Made by a program: the position numbers and the translations under genes. Under the pieces are notes generated by a model that saw nothing but the letters and a program-made list of their open reading frames with translations, searched no databases and had not been told where the DNA came from. A DNA stretch of 64,000 nt from Dyadobacter chenhuakuii (GTDB lineage Bacteria; Bacteroidota; Bacteroidia; Cytophagales; Spirosomataceae): the NCBI RefSeq assembly GCF_023821985.2, contig NZ_CP098805.1:1798001-1862000 (forward strand), written 5' to 3'. Position 1 is the stretch's first letter. Each line of letters opens with the position of its first letter. Shown one piece after another: positions 9,399-18,650 of the stretch.

Positions 9399-10547
9399 TT
9401 ACCACTCCGCAGCGCTGCCATCCTCGTGGGTCCAAAGCGGGTTTTTCCAGTTGTGGCCTACTGCTGCCATTCTCCGCACCTGTTCTTCATTGATCTCAAT
9501 GCCTAAGCCCGGGCCGGAAGGAATTTTTACGAAGCCATTTTCATAAGTAAAAACGGTTTTGTCTTCCAGGTAATCCATCAGGTCATTGCCCTGGTTGTAG
9601 TGGATTCCCAGGCTTTGTTCCTGGATAAAGGCATTGTGGCAGGTTGCATCCACTTGCAGACAGGCAGCCAGCGCGATGGGTCCGAGTGGGCAATGCGGTG
9701 CGGCGGCAACATCAAAAGCCTCGGCCATGGAAAGAATCTTTTTACATTCCGTAATGCCTCCCGCGTGTGACAAATCCGGCTGGATAATGTCCGCATAACC
9801 CTGAGTGAGCAACTCTTTAAACTGCCAGCGACTGAACATGCGCTCGCCGGTTGCGATCGGAATGCAGGTATGATTTGCAATTTCGCGCAGCGCCTCATTA
9901 TTTTCCGGGAGCACAGGTTCTTCAATAAACATCGGCCGGAATTGCTCCAATTCTTTGGCCAGAACCTTTGCCATCGGCTTGTGCAGACGACCGTGAAAAT
10001 CCACACCAATATCCAAAGCGTAACCCACCGCTTCCCGGATCGATGCAACGCGAAGCAAAACGAGGTCGATCTTTTCGTAAGAATCAATGTATTGCATTTC
10101 GTCGGTTGCATTCATTTTAATGGCCTTGAAACCGCTATCGAGTGACAACTTTGCCGCAATCGCTACGTCCGAAGGCCGGTCGCCACCGATCCATGAATAC
10201 ACCTTGATTTTATCCCTACATTTCCCGCCAAGCAGCTGGTGCACAGGCGCATTGTAAAATTTCCCTTTAATGTCCCAAAGTGCCTGGTCGATACCCGCAA
10301 TTGCACTCATCAATATGGGTCCGCCCCGGTAAAAACCACCTCTGTACATTGTATTCCAATGCCCTTCAATGTCCATCGGATCTTTTCCGATGAGCGTATC
10401 CATCAGCTCAATCACCGCCGCCTTCACCGTCGCCGCTTTCCCTTCGATCACCGGCTCACCCCAGCCAATAATGCCTTCATCCGTCTCTATTTTAAGAAAT
10501 AACCACCGCGGCGGAACCTGAAAAAGCTCGTAACTTCTAATTTTCAT
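9399..10547 (-). CDS. dgoD: D-galactonate dehydratase (enolase superfamily)
   Basis: A 382-residue cytosolic enzyme that converts D-galactonate to 2-keto-3-deoxy-D-galactonate in the De Ley-Doudoroff pathway. It begins with the family signature [20 protein letters not shown]. The metal ligands and catalytic residues fall where expected for E. coli DgoD: D183, H185, E209, E235 and H285 (in [24 protein letters not shown] and AAPHCPLGP). Length also matches that enzyme. It converges on the SusCD operon, 38 bp apart, and stands alone; no aldolase or kinase of the pathway lies nearby. A related sugar-acid dehydratase activity cannot be excluded, but the residue match is strong. Confidence 0.88.
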   Translation of the reverse strand: MKIRSYELFQVPPRWLFLKIETDEGIIGWGEPVIEGKAATVKAAVIELMDTLIGKDPMDIEGHWNTMYRGGFYRGGPILMSAIAGIDQALWDIKGKFYNAPVHQLLGGKCRDKIKVYSWIGGDRPSDVAIAAKLSLDSGFKAIKMNATDEMQYIDSYEKIDLVLLRVASIREAVGYALDIGVDFHGRLHKPMAKVLAKELEQFRPMFIEEPVLPENNEALREIANHTCIPIATGERMFSRWQFKELLTQGYADIIQPDLSHAGGITECKKILSMAEAFDVAAAPHCPLGPIALAACLQVDATCHNAFIQEQSLGIHYNQGNDLMDYLEDKTVFTYENGFVKIPSGPGLGIEINEEQVRRMAAVGHNWKNPLWTHEDGSAAEW

Positions 10548-10711
10548 TTTAACAAATAATTAATGACACATTAAAGGAAACATATTCCATTGGTTGATTA
10601 AAGCGTTGGTTGGGAATTTTATAATGGGTTGTCTTAGAAGAATGGATTACCTAAAACATCAGAGACCATCGGAATGCCAGCTGCCAACGATAAAAATGAA
10701 TGGACAATAAC

Positions 10712-11022
10712 AAATCCCGGAGGGATGTAACTTCAGTAGCCATAACATGATCGCAATCAATGTAATCCCGGAGGGATATCATATCGGTAGCAACAATATG
10801 ATCGTAGTTGGTGTAAATCCCGGAGGGATGTAATTTCGGCAGCAATAACATTATCGTAGACAAAGTAAATCCCGGAGGGATATCATATCGGTAGCAACAA
10901 CATGATCGTAATTGGTGTAAATCCCGGAGGGATGTAACGTCATGCAGGTTGTTACATCCCTCCGGGATTTGGAAGCCACCTGGACTATCACTTTTCTACC
11001 AATATCGCATCCCTCCGGGATT
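10712..11022. repeat. tandem repeat array, 52-bp period, with inverted terminal copies
   Basis: Five direct copies of the core AAATCCCGGAGGGAT start at 10712, 10764, 10815, 10867 and 10919, giving periods of 52, 51, 52 and 52 bp. The spacers alternate: copies 2 and 4 share one version (ATATCATATCGGTAGCAAC) and copies 1 and 3 another, so the higher-order unit is about 104 bp. Two inverted cores follow at about 10951-10970 and 11009-11022. Copy 5 and the first inverted core form a perfect 20-bp stem (10919-10938 with 10951-10970) around a 12-base loop. The array fills most of the 681-bp gap between dgoD and the next receptor gene; I see no gene in that gap. Confidence 0.85.
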
Positions 11023-11228
11023 GGAGTATTAGGCGCTCTTACTCAGCGCATGAAGTAAAATTATCGAATCCCCGCTTTCAACAAGCTCCATTTCAAAAAT
11101 TCCTTTCTGGATTCTTCCGAGTAATCCGAGGATAGTTTAGCGTTCACTCTCGCAAAAATTTAAACAAACATCTGCAACGTTTCCCGGGTTGGCTCGTCAT
11201 TGCGGTACTACGAGACCAAACCTTAGCC

Positions 11229-13634
11229 ATGAGAAAAGTTTTATTGACTATTGCTGCGTTTACAGCCAGCATCTGCTTCACATTTGCCCAGCACATTGAG
11301 ATCTTCGGATTGCTTCTGGACTCAATTGCTTCGAAACCCATTGAATTTGCTACCATCGCGCTCCTCAAAGACGGCAAAATTGTCCAGGGCGTGAATGCTG
11401 ATGCGAAAGGACGCTTTGTTTTTCTGAAAGTAGAAAAAGGCGAATATGCTGTTCAGGCTTCGCTGATGGGTTATGTTTCAAAAACGGTTGAAAAAATTAT
11501 CGCGAAAGACGAGGACATTGAAATGGGCATCATTAAGCTGGCCCCAACTGTCCAGAACCTGAACGAAGTGACTGTTACCGAGCAGAAAGCGCTTTTTGAG
11601 GAAAAGGCGGACCGCATGGTTTACAATGCTGAAAAAGACATTAGCATCAAAGGTGGTGATGCGACGGATGTGCTTAAAAAGATCCCTTCGGTGGCGGTGG
11701 ACATTGAAGGCAATGTGCAGTTGCGCGGCAGTTCCAACATTAAGGTGCTGATCAACAACAAGCCGTCGAGCATTGTGGCGCGCAGTGTTTCGGACGCATT
11801 GAAGCAAATCCCGGCGGATATCATTAAACAGGTTGAAGTAATTACTTCACCATCAGCCAAGTATGATGCGGAAGGCACGGCGGGGATTATCAATATCATT
11901 ACCAAGAAAAATACGCTGCGCGGCACGAACGGTTCGATCAGCCCGAACTTCGGACAGTGGAACAACTGGCAGAATGCGAGCATTAATCACCGCATGAAGG
12001 CCGTTAATATTTCGGCAAATGGTGGTTTCAATGATTGGAAAAACAAGCGCTTCATGCAACTGCGACGCTCATTTACCAATGGCGACACACTTATCGACCA
12101 AAATCAACCCCAGCGGATCATGGGAAAAGGTAAGAATTCGTATGCAACGGTCAATGTCGATTGGGACGTGGATTCGCTGAACAGGATTGGCGCGGGTCTC
12201 AATTATTACAATGGTATAAATACAAACAATTTTGATATCGAGTTTACGGAGAGCGGCCTGGGTGCGGTCAGGCAATATTTCAAGCGGGATATGAGCCGCA
12301 CTTACGACTGGGCGGGGGCAACAGTGAACCTGGATTACACGCGTTTGTTCAAAAAACCTAAAAAGGAAATAACGCTGCTCATGATGTATTCCTTTGAAGG
12401 TGAAGACAGTGATTATTATTCCAACCTCCTGAACCGCGAGCAAACAGTATATTACCGCGAAAAAAGTTATAACATCAGCAACAACAAAGAAGGGACCGTT
12501 CAATTGGATTTCACTAACCCGATCGATAGCATCAGCACCTTGGAGTTGGGCTCTAAAACAATTTTCCGCAAAATCCTGAGCGATTACCGAATTTCCAGCG
12601 CATCCGACGGTTCGACCGATTTCAGGGACATGCCGCAGCTCGCGAATATTTTTGACTATGCCCAGCAGGTGACATCCGCCTACGTTGTGTACACACGGAC
12701 GCCGAAAAAGCGCTGGGGCATTAATCTGGGGGCGCGCTATGAACATACTTTTATCCAGGCCAACTTTTTAAATGGTACAGCCTCGTTTTCAAACAATTAC
12801 GGCAATTTGATTCCCAGTGTAAGTTTATCTCGCAGTGTTAGGAAAGACCAGCAGCTAAGGCTAAGCTATACGCAACGCATTCAGCGACCACAATTTTTTT
12901 ATCTGAATCCATATGTGAATCAGGCTGATTCTAAAAATCAATATGGAGGAAACCCTTACCTTAAACCTGAGCTAACTCATTCAATTGAAGCTAATTACAG
13001 CGTTTCCATTAAACAAACCAGCTTTAACGCGTCATTCTTTTTGCGCCAGACTAACAATGCTATTGAAAACATCAGCTCGGTGGACACAAGCGGCGTTTTA
13101 ACCCAAATTTTCCAGAATGTGGCTCAGAACTCAGCTTACGGTTTGAATCTGAGCGCCAACACGAAAATATTGAAGCAATGGAGCGTAAACGGCTCATTGA
13201 ATGTATTTTATAATGTATTGGAAAGCGAAGAGCTTAAAGCGCGCAATGCGGATTGGATGTATCGGATCAACCTGAATTCGAGCATTGATTTTGGCAAAGG
13301 CATTAAGGCGCAGCTTTTTGGATTCTATAATTCTGCGCGGGTTAACCTGCAAGGGAAATATGGCGGATTCGGCTTTTATAATATGGTTTTGCAAAAAGAA
13401 GTCCTTAAAAAGAAGGGCACTATTGGCTTTGGTTACGACAATCCATTCAACAGAAAGATCAAATGGAGAAACGATTTCGTGGGGCCAAATTTTGTACAAA
13501 TTCAGGATGTGGCCATGTACAGACGCGGCTGGCGCATCAATTTGAAATATGAATTCGGACAAATGAGCAGCGGTCCACGTCAGAAGAAGCGGATCAGTAA
13601 CGATGACAAAAAAGGTGGCGAAGGCAACAACTGA
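11229..13634 (+). CDS. TonB-dependent receptor-like outer-membrane beta-barrel protein
   Basis: An 801-residue outer-membrane protein. It has a signal peptide (to about residue 20, ending FAQ), a carboxypeptidase-regulatory-like domain (about 23-105), a short plug-like region (about 115-225, with DATDVLKKIPSV, LRGSSNIKVLINNKPS and SAKYDAEGTAGIINIITKK), and then a long beta-barrel of the OMP_b-brl_3 type. This architecture is common in Bacteroidota and differs from SusC proteins: there is no VVVGYG signature and no SusD partner. The ligand is unknown. The C-terminal tail (about 780-801) is basic and hydrophilic rather than ending in an aromatic residue, which is frequent in this subfamily. It appears to be a single-gene unit. 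Confidence 0.87.
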   Translation: MRKVLLTIAAFTASICFTFAQHIEIFGLLLDSIASKPIEFATIALLKDGKIVQGVNADAKGRFVFLKVEKGEYAVQASLMGYVSKTVEKIIAKDEDIEMGIIKLAPTVQNLNEVTVTEQKALFEEKADRMVYNAEKDISIKGGDATDVLKKIPSVAVDIEGNVQLRGSSNIKVLINNKPSSIVARSVSDALKQIPADIIKQVEVITSPSAKYDAEGTAGIINIITKKNTLRGTNGSISPNFGQWNNWQNASINHRMKAVNISANGGFNDWKNKRFMQLRRSFTNGDTLIDQNQPQRIMGKGKNSYATVNVDWDVDSLNRIGAGLNYYNGINTNNFDIEFTESGLGAVRQYFKRDMSRTYDWAGATVNLDYTRLFKKPKKEITLLMMYSFEGEDSDYYSNLLNREQTVYYREKSYNISNNKEGTVQLDFTNPIDSISTLELGSKTIFRKILSDYRISSASDGSTDFRDMPQLANIFDYAQQVTSAYVVYTRTPKKRWGINLGARYEHTFIQANFLNGTASFSNNYGNLIPSVSLSRSVRKDQQLRLSYTQRIQRPQFFYLNPYVNQADSKNQYGGNPYLKPELTHSIEANYSVSIKQTSFNASFFLRQTNNAIENISSVDTSGVLTQIFQNVAQNSAYGLNLSANTKILKQWSVNGSLNVFYNVLESEELKARNADWMYRINLNSSIDFGKGIKAQLFGFYNSARVNLQGKYGGFGFYNMVLQKEVLKKKGTIGFGYDNPFNRKIKWRNDFVGPNFVQIQDVAMYRRGWRINLKYEFGQMSSGPRQKKRISNDDKKGGEGNN

Positions 13635-13706
13635 CCAGGATCGCCCTTAGTGGCATGCTTTTTGACCTGCCTTACCCAACTTTGACATTCTAAAATAAAC
13701 CTGATT

Positions 13707-13898
13707 ATGATGGGTAAGGCTAGTTTTACTTTAAAAGAAGATTCCAGCGAAATTGTGATTAACAGCACCGACATTGAGGAAATTGTTCCGGATGCCGATT
13801 TTCGGTTCAGCCTTCTGGTCCTGAAAAATGGTGAAAAACATTTTGTAGCAGGCACAAAAGAAGAAATTGAAAACAAACTGGAAGCAAACGCATCATAA
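13707..13898 (+). CDS. small protein of unknown function (63 residues, possibly FlbD-like)
   Basis: A 63-residue soluble protein without a signal peptide. The pattern of hydrophobic positions, with a conserved-looking LKNGEKHFVAG turn followed by a charged helix (TKEEIENKLEA), faintly recalls the small FlbD/YlzI-type fold. That resemblance is a guess; no flagellar genes are present. Its stop codon is followed directly by the ATG of the ankyrin gene, so the two are translationally coupled and probably function together. Confidence 0.65.
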   Translation: MMGKASFTLKEDSSEIVINSTDIEEIVPDADFRFSLLVLKNGEKHFVAGTKEEIENKLEANAS

Positions 13899-14390
13899 AT
13901 GGGAACTATCGAAAATGTAAATCTGGATTATGTACTTATCCATGCTGCACGCGTGGGCGACAATGCTGTCGTTGAAGAAATCCTGTCAAGAGGGATTAAC
14001 GTAAATGTCCAGGATGAAAAAGGATATACGCCGCTGATTATCGCATGTTACAACAATCGCTACGAGACCGCTAAACTGCTGCTGGAAGCTGGCGCTGACG
14101 TCAATGGCTTCGATTATGGCGGAAATACTGCATTAATGGGCGTTTCATTCAAGGGTTATCCCGAGATTGCTGAATTGCTTATTAACAATGGTGCCGATCT
14201 GAACATGCAGCACGGAAACGGTGGAACTGCCTTGATGTTCGCAGCGATGTTTGGCAGAAACGACCTGGTTAAGCTGCTTCTCACGAGAGGTGCGGACAAA
14301 AATATTCTGGATGCCCGGGGCCTATCGGTTACAGATCTGGCTTTGCAACAGGGTAACCATGAAGCGGTTGCGCTTTTGGAGTCTGAATAA
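13899..14390 (+). CDS. ankyrin repeat protein
   Basis: A 163-residue cytoplasmic protein made almost entirely of ankyrin repeats. About four to five 33-residue units are visible, with characteristic blocks such as GYTPLIIACYNNRYETAKLLLEAG, written here in part as GYTPLIIACYNN, then GNTALMGVSFKGYPEIAELL and GTALMFAAMFGRNDLVKLLL. There is no signal peptide or catalytic domain. Ankyrin stacks mediate protein-protein contacts, and the immediately upstream 63-residue protein is the obvious candidate partner. The start codon abuts the upstream stop codon without any gap. Confidence 0.88.
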   Translation: MGTIENVNLDYVLIHAARVGDNAVVEEILSRGINVNVQDEKGYTPLIIACYNNRYETAKLLLEAGADVNGFDYGGNTALMGVSFKGYPEIAELLINNGADLNMQHGNGGTALMFAAMFGRNDLVKLLLTRGADKNILDARGLSVTDLALQQGNHEAVALLESE

Positions 14391-14543
14391 AAATCGCTTG
14401 TAAACCTAATGCCCGTAAACCTTCCCTGCTTGCACCTCAGCAAATGTCAACGACCGCTTGTCTTTTCGTGAAATGATGGTAACTTTTAAAGGTAAAATGC
14501 TTTCCCTATTAGCATTATTAAACACCTTTTACGACAACCGAAT

Positions 14544-15431
14544 ATGAGCGAGATCAGAAAAGAAGACATTAAGCAGGAAGTTTTTGACCTGTACGACGAC
14601 TACGCCCACGACCGTATCGACCGACGGAACTTTATGCAAAATTTATCGGCATATGCAGTTGGCGGTGTTACTGTGGCGTCGCTTATGAGTTTTTTGATGC
14701 CTGATTATCAAGGCACCATTCAAGTTAATCCCAATGATCCCCGACTCAAATCGGATTATATCAACTACGATTCGCCAAAGGGTGGGAAAACCATTAAGGC
14801 GTTGTTATCAAAGCCCGAAGGTGCAACCGGAAAGCTAGGCGGCGTCATTGTCGTGCATGAAAACCGTGGCCTTAACCCGTATATCGAAGATGTGGGCAGG
14901 AGAGCGGCCCTTGCCGGATTTCTATCCATCGCGCCCGATGCGTTAACGCCATTGGGCGGCTATCCCGGAAATGATGACAAAGGGCGAGAAATGCAGAGCA
15001 AAAGAGACAAAAATGAAATGTCGGAAGACTTTATTGCCGCATTTGATTATCTGAAAAATCATAAAGATTGCAATGGAAAAATTGGTGTGGTAGGCTTTTG
15101 TTTTGGAGGTGCCATGGCGAATATGATGGCCGTGAGGGTCCCTGAACTTGCCGCTTCCGTGCCTTTTTACGGCGGTCAGCCTGCTGCTGAGGACGTTCCG
15201 AAAATAAAGGCGCCGTTGCTTTTGCATTATGCGAGCCTGGACACGCGCGTGAACGAGGGATGGCCTGCTTACGAAAAAGCGCTGAAAGAAAATAACAAAG
15301 AATATACGGCCTATATGTACCCCGACACAAACCACGGCTTCCACAACGACAGCACGCCACGCTACGACAAAGCCGCCGCGGAGCTGGCCTGGACGCGCAC
15401 GATTGACTTCTTTAAGCAGAAGTTGATTTAA
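14544..15431 (+). CDS. dienelactone hydrolase family protein
   Basis: A 295-residue alpha/beta hydrolase. The catalytic triad of the family can be placed: C186 in GFCFGG, D233 in SLDTRVNEG and H264 in NHGFHN. The first 60 residues are an extension with a DRRNFMQ stretch followed by a hydrophobic segment (about 34-50, [18 protein letters not shown]). This resembles a twin-arginine or membrane-anchor signal, and it is usual among Bacteroidota members of this group. The enzyme probably hydrolyses an ester or lactone; the true substrate is unknown, and classical dienelactone degradation genes are absent nearby. The following small gene starts 26 bp downstream and may be co-transcribed. Confidence 0.88.
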   Translation: MSEIRKEDIKQEVFDLYDDYAHDRIDRRNFMQNLSAYAVGGVTVASLMSFLMPDYQGTIQVNPNDPRLKSDYINYDSPKGGKTIKALLSKPEGATGKLGGVIVVHENRGLNPYIEDVGRRAALAGFLSIAPDALTPLGGYPGNDDKGREMQSKRDKNEMSEDFIAAFDYLKNHKDCNGKIGVVGFCFGGAMANMMAVRVPELAASVPFYGGQPAAEDVPKIKAPLLLHYASLDTRVNEGWPAYEKALKENNKEYTAYMYPDTNHGFHNDSTPRYDKAAAELAWTRTIDFFKQKLI

Positions 15432-15457
15432 GTTTTCATCTTTACCCTACATTAGCC

Positions 15458-15760
15458 ATGATTTATTATACCCAGCTTATTTTCATTAAGCCAGGCAAAG
15501 AAAGCTCTTTCCATTTTTTTGAAGACCAGGTTTTGCCTTTGCTCAGCCACCATAATGGCGAACTCGTTTATCGCATCAGGCCCAGCATTTCTTCGGTCGT
15601 AACCACCACATTGGGGCATCCATATGAGATCCACCTTGTCACTTTTGCGGACCGGAAAAGCTTCGAGGGATATCGCGATGATCCAGAGCGCTTGAAACAC
15701 ATGCATTTGAAAGATGAATCAGTGGAACGCATAATGCTCATTGAGGGCAACGCACTTTAA
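15458..15760 (+). CDS. small alpha/beta-barrel protein (DUF1330/ABM-like)
   Basis: A 100-residue cytosolic protein. The opening YTQLIFIKPGKESSFHFFEDQVLPLL and later ALVTF-type strand followed by DRKSFEGYRDDPERLKHM (shown here in part) match the ferredoxin-like fold of DUF1330, Dabb and antibiotic-biosynthesis-monooxygenase-like proteins, which usually dimerise through their sheets. No catalytic residue can be assigned. It lies 26 bp after the dienelactone hydrolase gene and may assist it. Confidence 0.72.
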   Translation: MIYYTQLIFIKPGKESSFHFFEDQVLPLLSHHNGELVYRIRPSISSVVTTTLGHPYEIHLVTFADRKSFEGYRDDPERLKHMHLKDESVERIMLIEGNAL

Positions 15761-15879
15761 GGAGCGTTTAACGACATTTGGATTGCGAATAAAAAGGCGG
15801 ATGAAATGGAATGAAATAGAAACCAATTGGTTTATGATATTTGCAGGAGAGTAAAATAAGAGAAACAACGAGAAATAGA

Positions 15880-16134
15880 ATGTCGGAACCACAACTTACG
15901 GGCTTGCAAAAGCGGGCTTCAAAATACATTGATAAGGCGATTGCATACCAGGTCAGGCCGGGTGAAATGATCGAAGGCCATTTTATTGGTTTTGATAAAG
16001 CAAATATTGACCGCGCCGTTATACAAATGTCAAATGCCGCCGACCGCACCACCCTGCCCTTAATGACCGTAGTGAATTATTTTGAAGGAGTTGAAGATGA
16101 CGAAGATGATGATGATGCTTTGACCAAACAATAA
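15880..16134 (+). CDS. small protein with acidic C-terminus, unknown function
   Basis: An 84-residue protein when started at the ATG at 15880; a TTG 39 bases upstream would add 13 residues but the ATG start gives a more natural N-terminus (MSEPQLTGLQKRASKY). The middle contains a plausible small beta-barrel core (GEMIEGHFIGFDKANIDRAV). The end is very acidic (EGVEDDEDDDD). There is no signal peptide. I do not recognise the family. It stands alone between the hydrolase pair and a convergent permease gene. Confidence 0.6.
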   Translation: MSEPQLTGLQKRASKYIDKAIAYQVRPGEMIEGHFIGFDKANIDRAVIQMSNAADRTTLPLMTVVNYFEGVEDDEDDDDALTKQ

Positions 16135-16184
16135 AAAAATGAATGCTTGTTAAGTCAGACCTCTTGATTTAAATACTTAGATAA

Positions 16185-18545
16185 TTATTCCGATTTGATG
16201 GACTTTACCGGGTTTGCCAATGCGGCCTTAACACTTTGGAAACTTATTGTAATAAGCGCAGTAATGATCGCGAGCAACCCGCCGAGCAGGAACATCCACC
16301 ATTGAATATTTATTTTATAGGCAAAATCTTTCAGCCATTCCTCCATCAAAAACCAGGCAACAGGCGTTGCGATAACGATGGCGATAATAACGAGTTTCAT
16401 AAAATCTTTGGACAACAATGTTGTAATGTTCAAAACAGTAGCGCCCAGCACTTTGCGGATCCCGATTTCTTTGGTGCGCTGTTCCGTGGTGAAAGAGGCG
16501 AGGCCCAGCAAACCAAGGCACGAAATGACGATGGCTACGCCTGCAAAAAAATTGAACAATTGCCCCGTTTGTTGATCGGTTCGGTACAAATCGTTGTAAT
16601 TCGCGTCCAAGAATGTGTATTCAAATGGATAGGCAGGCAAATATTGCTTCCAAAGTTTTTCGGCTGCCGCCAAGGCATCTGGTGCCAGCTCGCCAGTGGT
16701 GCGGACATTCACCATGAAATTACTTTCCGGTTTACTGAACAGGACCAAAGGCCAGACAGGCTCGCGGATAGAGGTCATATTGAAATCCTTAACAATGCCA
16801 ATGATCGTTCCTTCCGTGCCCTCGTGCTTGAAACGTTTGCCCACCGGATCTTTCCAACCCGTTTCTTTCACAGCGGTTTCATTTAATATAAAATAGGCGG
16901 AATCGGATTTTGAACCGCTGAAATTGCGTCCAGACAGTAATTTTATTCCAAAATTTTCGATAAAATCCTTATCAATGCCCATCTGGACCATGATCAGCGT
17001 CCGGTCTTTTTCCTTTCCGTCCCAATCAACCGATGCGGTCCCGGTCTGAATATTAACGGGTGTATCCGTGGATGTGCTGATGCCCAGTATGCTCGATTGG
17101 CCGCTTAATGCCTGCTTGAATTGAGGTGTAAATTTGCGCCCGTCGAAAGTAAAAACATGCGCCCGCTTAAAGCCAGGATCGCGCTGGCGAATGAACCGAA
17201 GCTGACTGCCAATGATAAAAGTGCCGACAATGAGAATCGTTGCCAGCGAAAATTGCGTGACAACCAACAATTTCCGCAACCCAGCCCCGCTTGCCTGGCT
17301 GGAATGACCCTTTAATGCCTGAATGGGATTAAAGTTAGCAACCATTATAGCCGGATAAATTCCCGCCAGCAAGAAACAGAATGTCAGACTTCCGATCAGC
17401 ACTTGCCAAGCCCTTGGATCGAAGAGTGAGAAATGGCCCGTTTTGCCCGTTAGGCTTTTGTAAAGCGGCAAAAGCGCTTGCAGTAAGGCAATAGAAAGGA
17501 TTAGTGCCAGGGTCAATGTCAGCAAGGATTCTACCAGTAACTGCCTCGCCAGCTGTGCAGAACCTGCTCCAACGACCTTGCGGACGCCAATTTCCTTGGC
17601 CCGTCTTGTGGCGCGTGCGGTAGTCAGGTTTACATAATTGATACAACCGATGCCTAATAAAAGCACCGCAACAATTCCCAAAATGCTTACTTGCTTCATA
17701 GCGAACCAACCCCCTTCTACCGGATATAAATGAATCTCGGTAAATGGTTGTAAAAGATAATCCGGAATGTTGGGCTTGCCTTTCAGTATGGACGCTTGTA
17801 TTGCCGTTAGTTTCCTTCCTACACTTTCCGGTGAGGCTTCCGAACGCAGCTTCACATACGTTGCAAATCCGAAATCATCCCAATTCTCGTCAGCCAGTTT
17901 AGCGCCGCCATTTTCAGGACCGGAATTTTTTAATACTTCAAAATTGACATACAAATGATCCTTAATAGAAGAATTGTCGGGCGCATCTGCAAGCACACCG
18001 CTGACAATGAGCGTAACATTGTTTTCAACATTCATGAAGGTTTTGCCAATTGCATCTGCAGTGCCGAAGAATTTCCGGGCCAACTTTTCTGTAAGCACAA
18101 CCGAGTTAGGTTCCGGAAACGGTGCGTTGCGGTCGCCATACAGCATTTTAAAGCCATTGAAAAATGTCAGAAAATTTGCTTCCGTAAAGGCGAGGTTATC
18201 CTTTTGGTTGAATGTTTTTCCATTGGCCTTGAAAGTTGCGGAAGGATAATATCCCATCCGTACTGCACTTTCCACTTCCGGGATTTGCTTTCTGGACTCG
18301 ACGGCCACGGGGCCCGGCGTTGAGGTGAATATATTTTCGTCTGTTCCTTTTCCAAAACGTGCATTAACCTGATAAATACGGTCCGCATCGGCGTGGAACC
18401 GGTCAAAACTCAGCTCATCCCGGACCCACCAAAAAAGCAGCAAACTCACAGCCAGCACGACAGCCAAACCGCCAATGTTAAGCGCTGAATACCAACCGCC
18501 CGAGCGCACATTACGCCATGCAATTTTGAAATGGTTACGAATCAT
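16185..18545 (-). CDS. ABC transporter permease, MacB/FtsX type
   Basis: A 786-residue inner-membrane protein with two FtsX/MacB modules. The first membrane helix (about 21-42) is followed by a periplasmic MacB-type domain (about 45-245), then three helices (about 285-420, with the NYVNLTTARATRRAKEIGVRK block, cited in part), a second periplasmic domain (about 440-660) and three final helices. This eight-helix layout is typical of the large Bacteroidota permeases annotated as ABC transporter permeases. They usually work with a separate MacB-like ATPase in lipoprotein or peptide export; none is encoded next to it. A related, truncated gene lies at the right edge of the window. A long inverted repeat ends three bases before its ATG. 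Confidence 0.9.
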   Translation of the reverse strand: MIRNHFKIAWRNVRSGGWYSALNIGGLAVVLAVSLLLFWWVRDELSFDRFHADADRIYQVNARFGKGTDENIFTSTPGPVAVESRKQIPEVESAVRMGYYPSATFKANGKTFNQKDNLAFTEANFLTFFNGFKMLYGDRNAPFPEPNSVVLTEKLARKFFGTADAIGKTFMNVENNVTLIVSGVLADAPDNSSIKDHLYVNFEVLKNSGPENGGAKLADENWDDFGFATYVKLRSEASPESVGRKLTAIQASILKGKPNIPDYLLQPFTEIHLYPVEGGWFAMKQVSILGIVAVLLLGIGCINYVNLTTARATRRAKEIGVRKVVGAGSAQLARQLLVESLLTLTLALILSIALLQALLPLYKSLTGKTGHFSLFDPRAWQVLIGSLTFCFLLAGIYPAIMVANFNPIQALKGHSSQASGAGLRKLLVVTQFSLATILIVGTFIIGSQLRFIRQRDPGFKRAHVFTFDGRKFTPQFKQALSGQSSILGISTSTDTPVNIQTGTASVDWDGKEKDRTLIMVQMGIDKDFIENFGIKLLSGRNFSGSKSDSAYFILNETAVKETGWKDPVGKRFKHEGTEGTIIGIVKDFNMTSIREPVWPLVLFSKPESNFMVNVRTTGELAPDALAAAEKLWKQYLPAYPFEYTFLDANYNDLYRTDQQTGQLFNFFAGVAIVISCLGLLGLASFTTEQRTKEIGIRKVLGATVLNITTLLSKDFMKLVIIAIVIATPVAWFLMEEWLKDFAYKINIQWWMFLLGGLLAIITALITISFQSVKAALANPVKSIKSE

Positions 18546-18547
18546 AA

Positions 18548-18591
18548 AGCCGATCTGGTTAACAGGTTTTTAAACCATTACCAGATCGGCT
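18548..18591 (-). promoter_or_regulatory. 12-bp inverted repeat directly upstream of the permease start
   Basis: AGCCGATCTGGT (18548-18559) pairs exactly with ACCAGATCGGCT (18580-18591); a smaller GGTTT/AAACC stem (18565-18569 with 18572-18576) sits in the loop. On the minus strand the hairpin ends three bases before the ATG of the permease and lies downstream of the amylase stop. It could be a weak terminator for the amylase gene or a translational control element for the permease. Confidence 0.5.
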
Positions 18592-18650
18592 GACGTTGTG
18601 TGGCAGGGAAGCAGCATTTAATCATCCCCTACGTTTTCATTATATTTCAA

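Noticed and set aside
10651..10863. 70-codon minus-strand frame
   Set aside because: It merely translates the 52-bp repeat units, has no family features and depends on repeat copy number.
10712..11022. CRISPR-like array
   Set aside because: Although cores recur at a regular 52-bp spacing, the spacers are also repeated in an alternating pattern rather than unique, inverted copies are present, and no cas gene is in the window.
12069..12746. 225-codon minus-strand frame inside the outer-membrane receptor gene
   Set aside because: It lies wholly antisense to a well-supported beta-barrel protein and has no recognisable domain.
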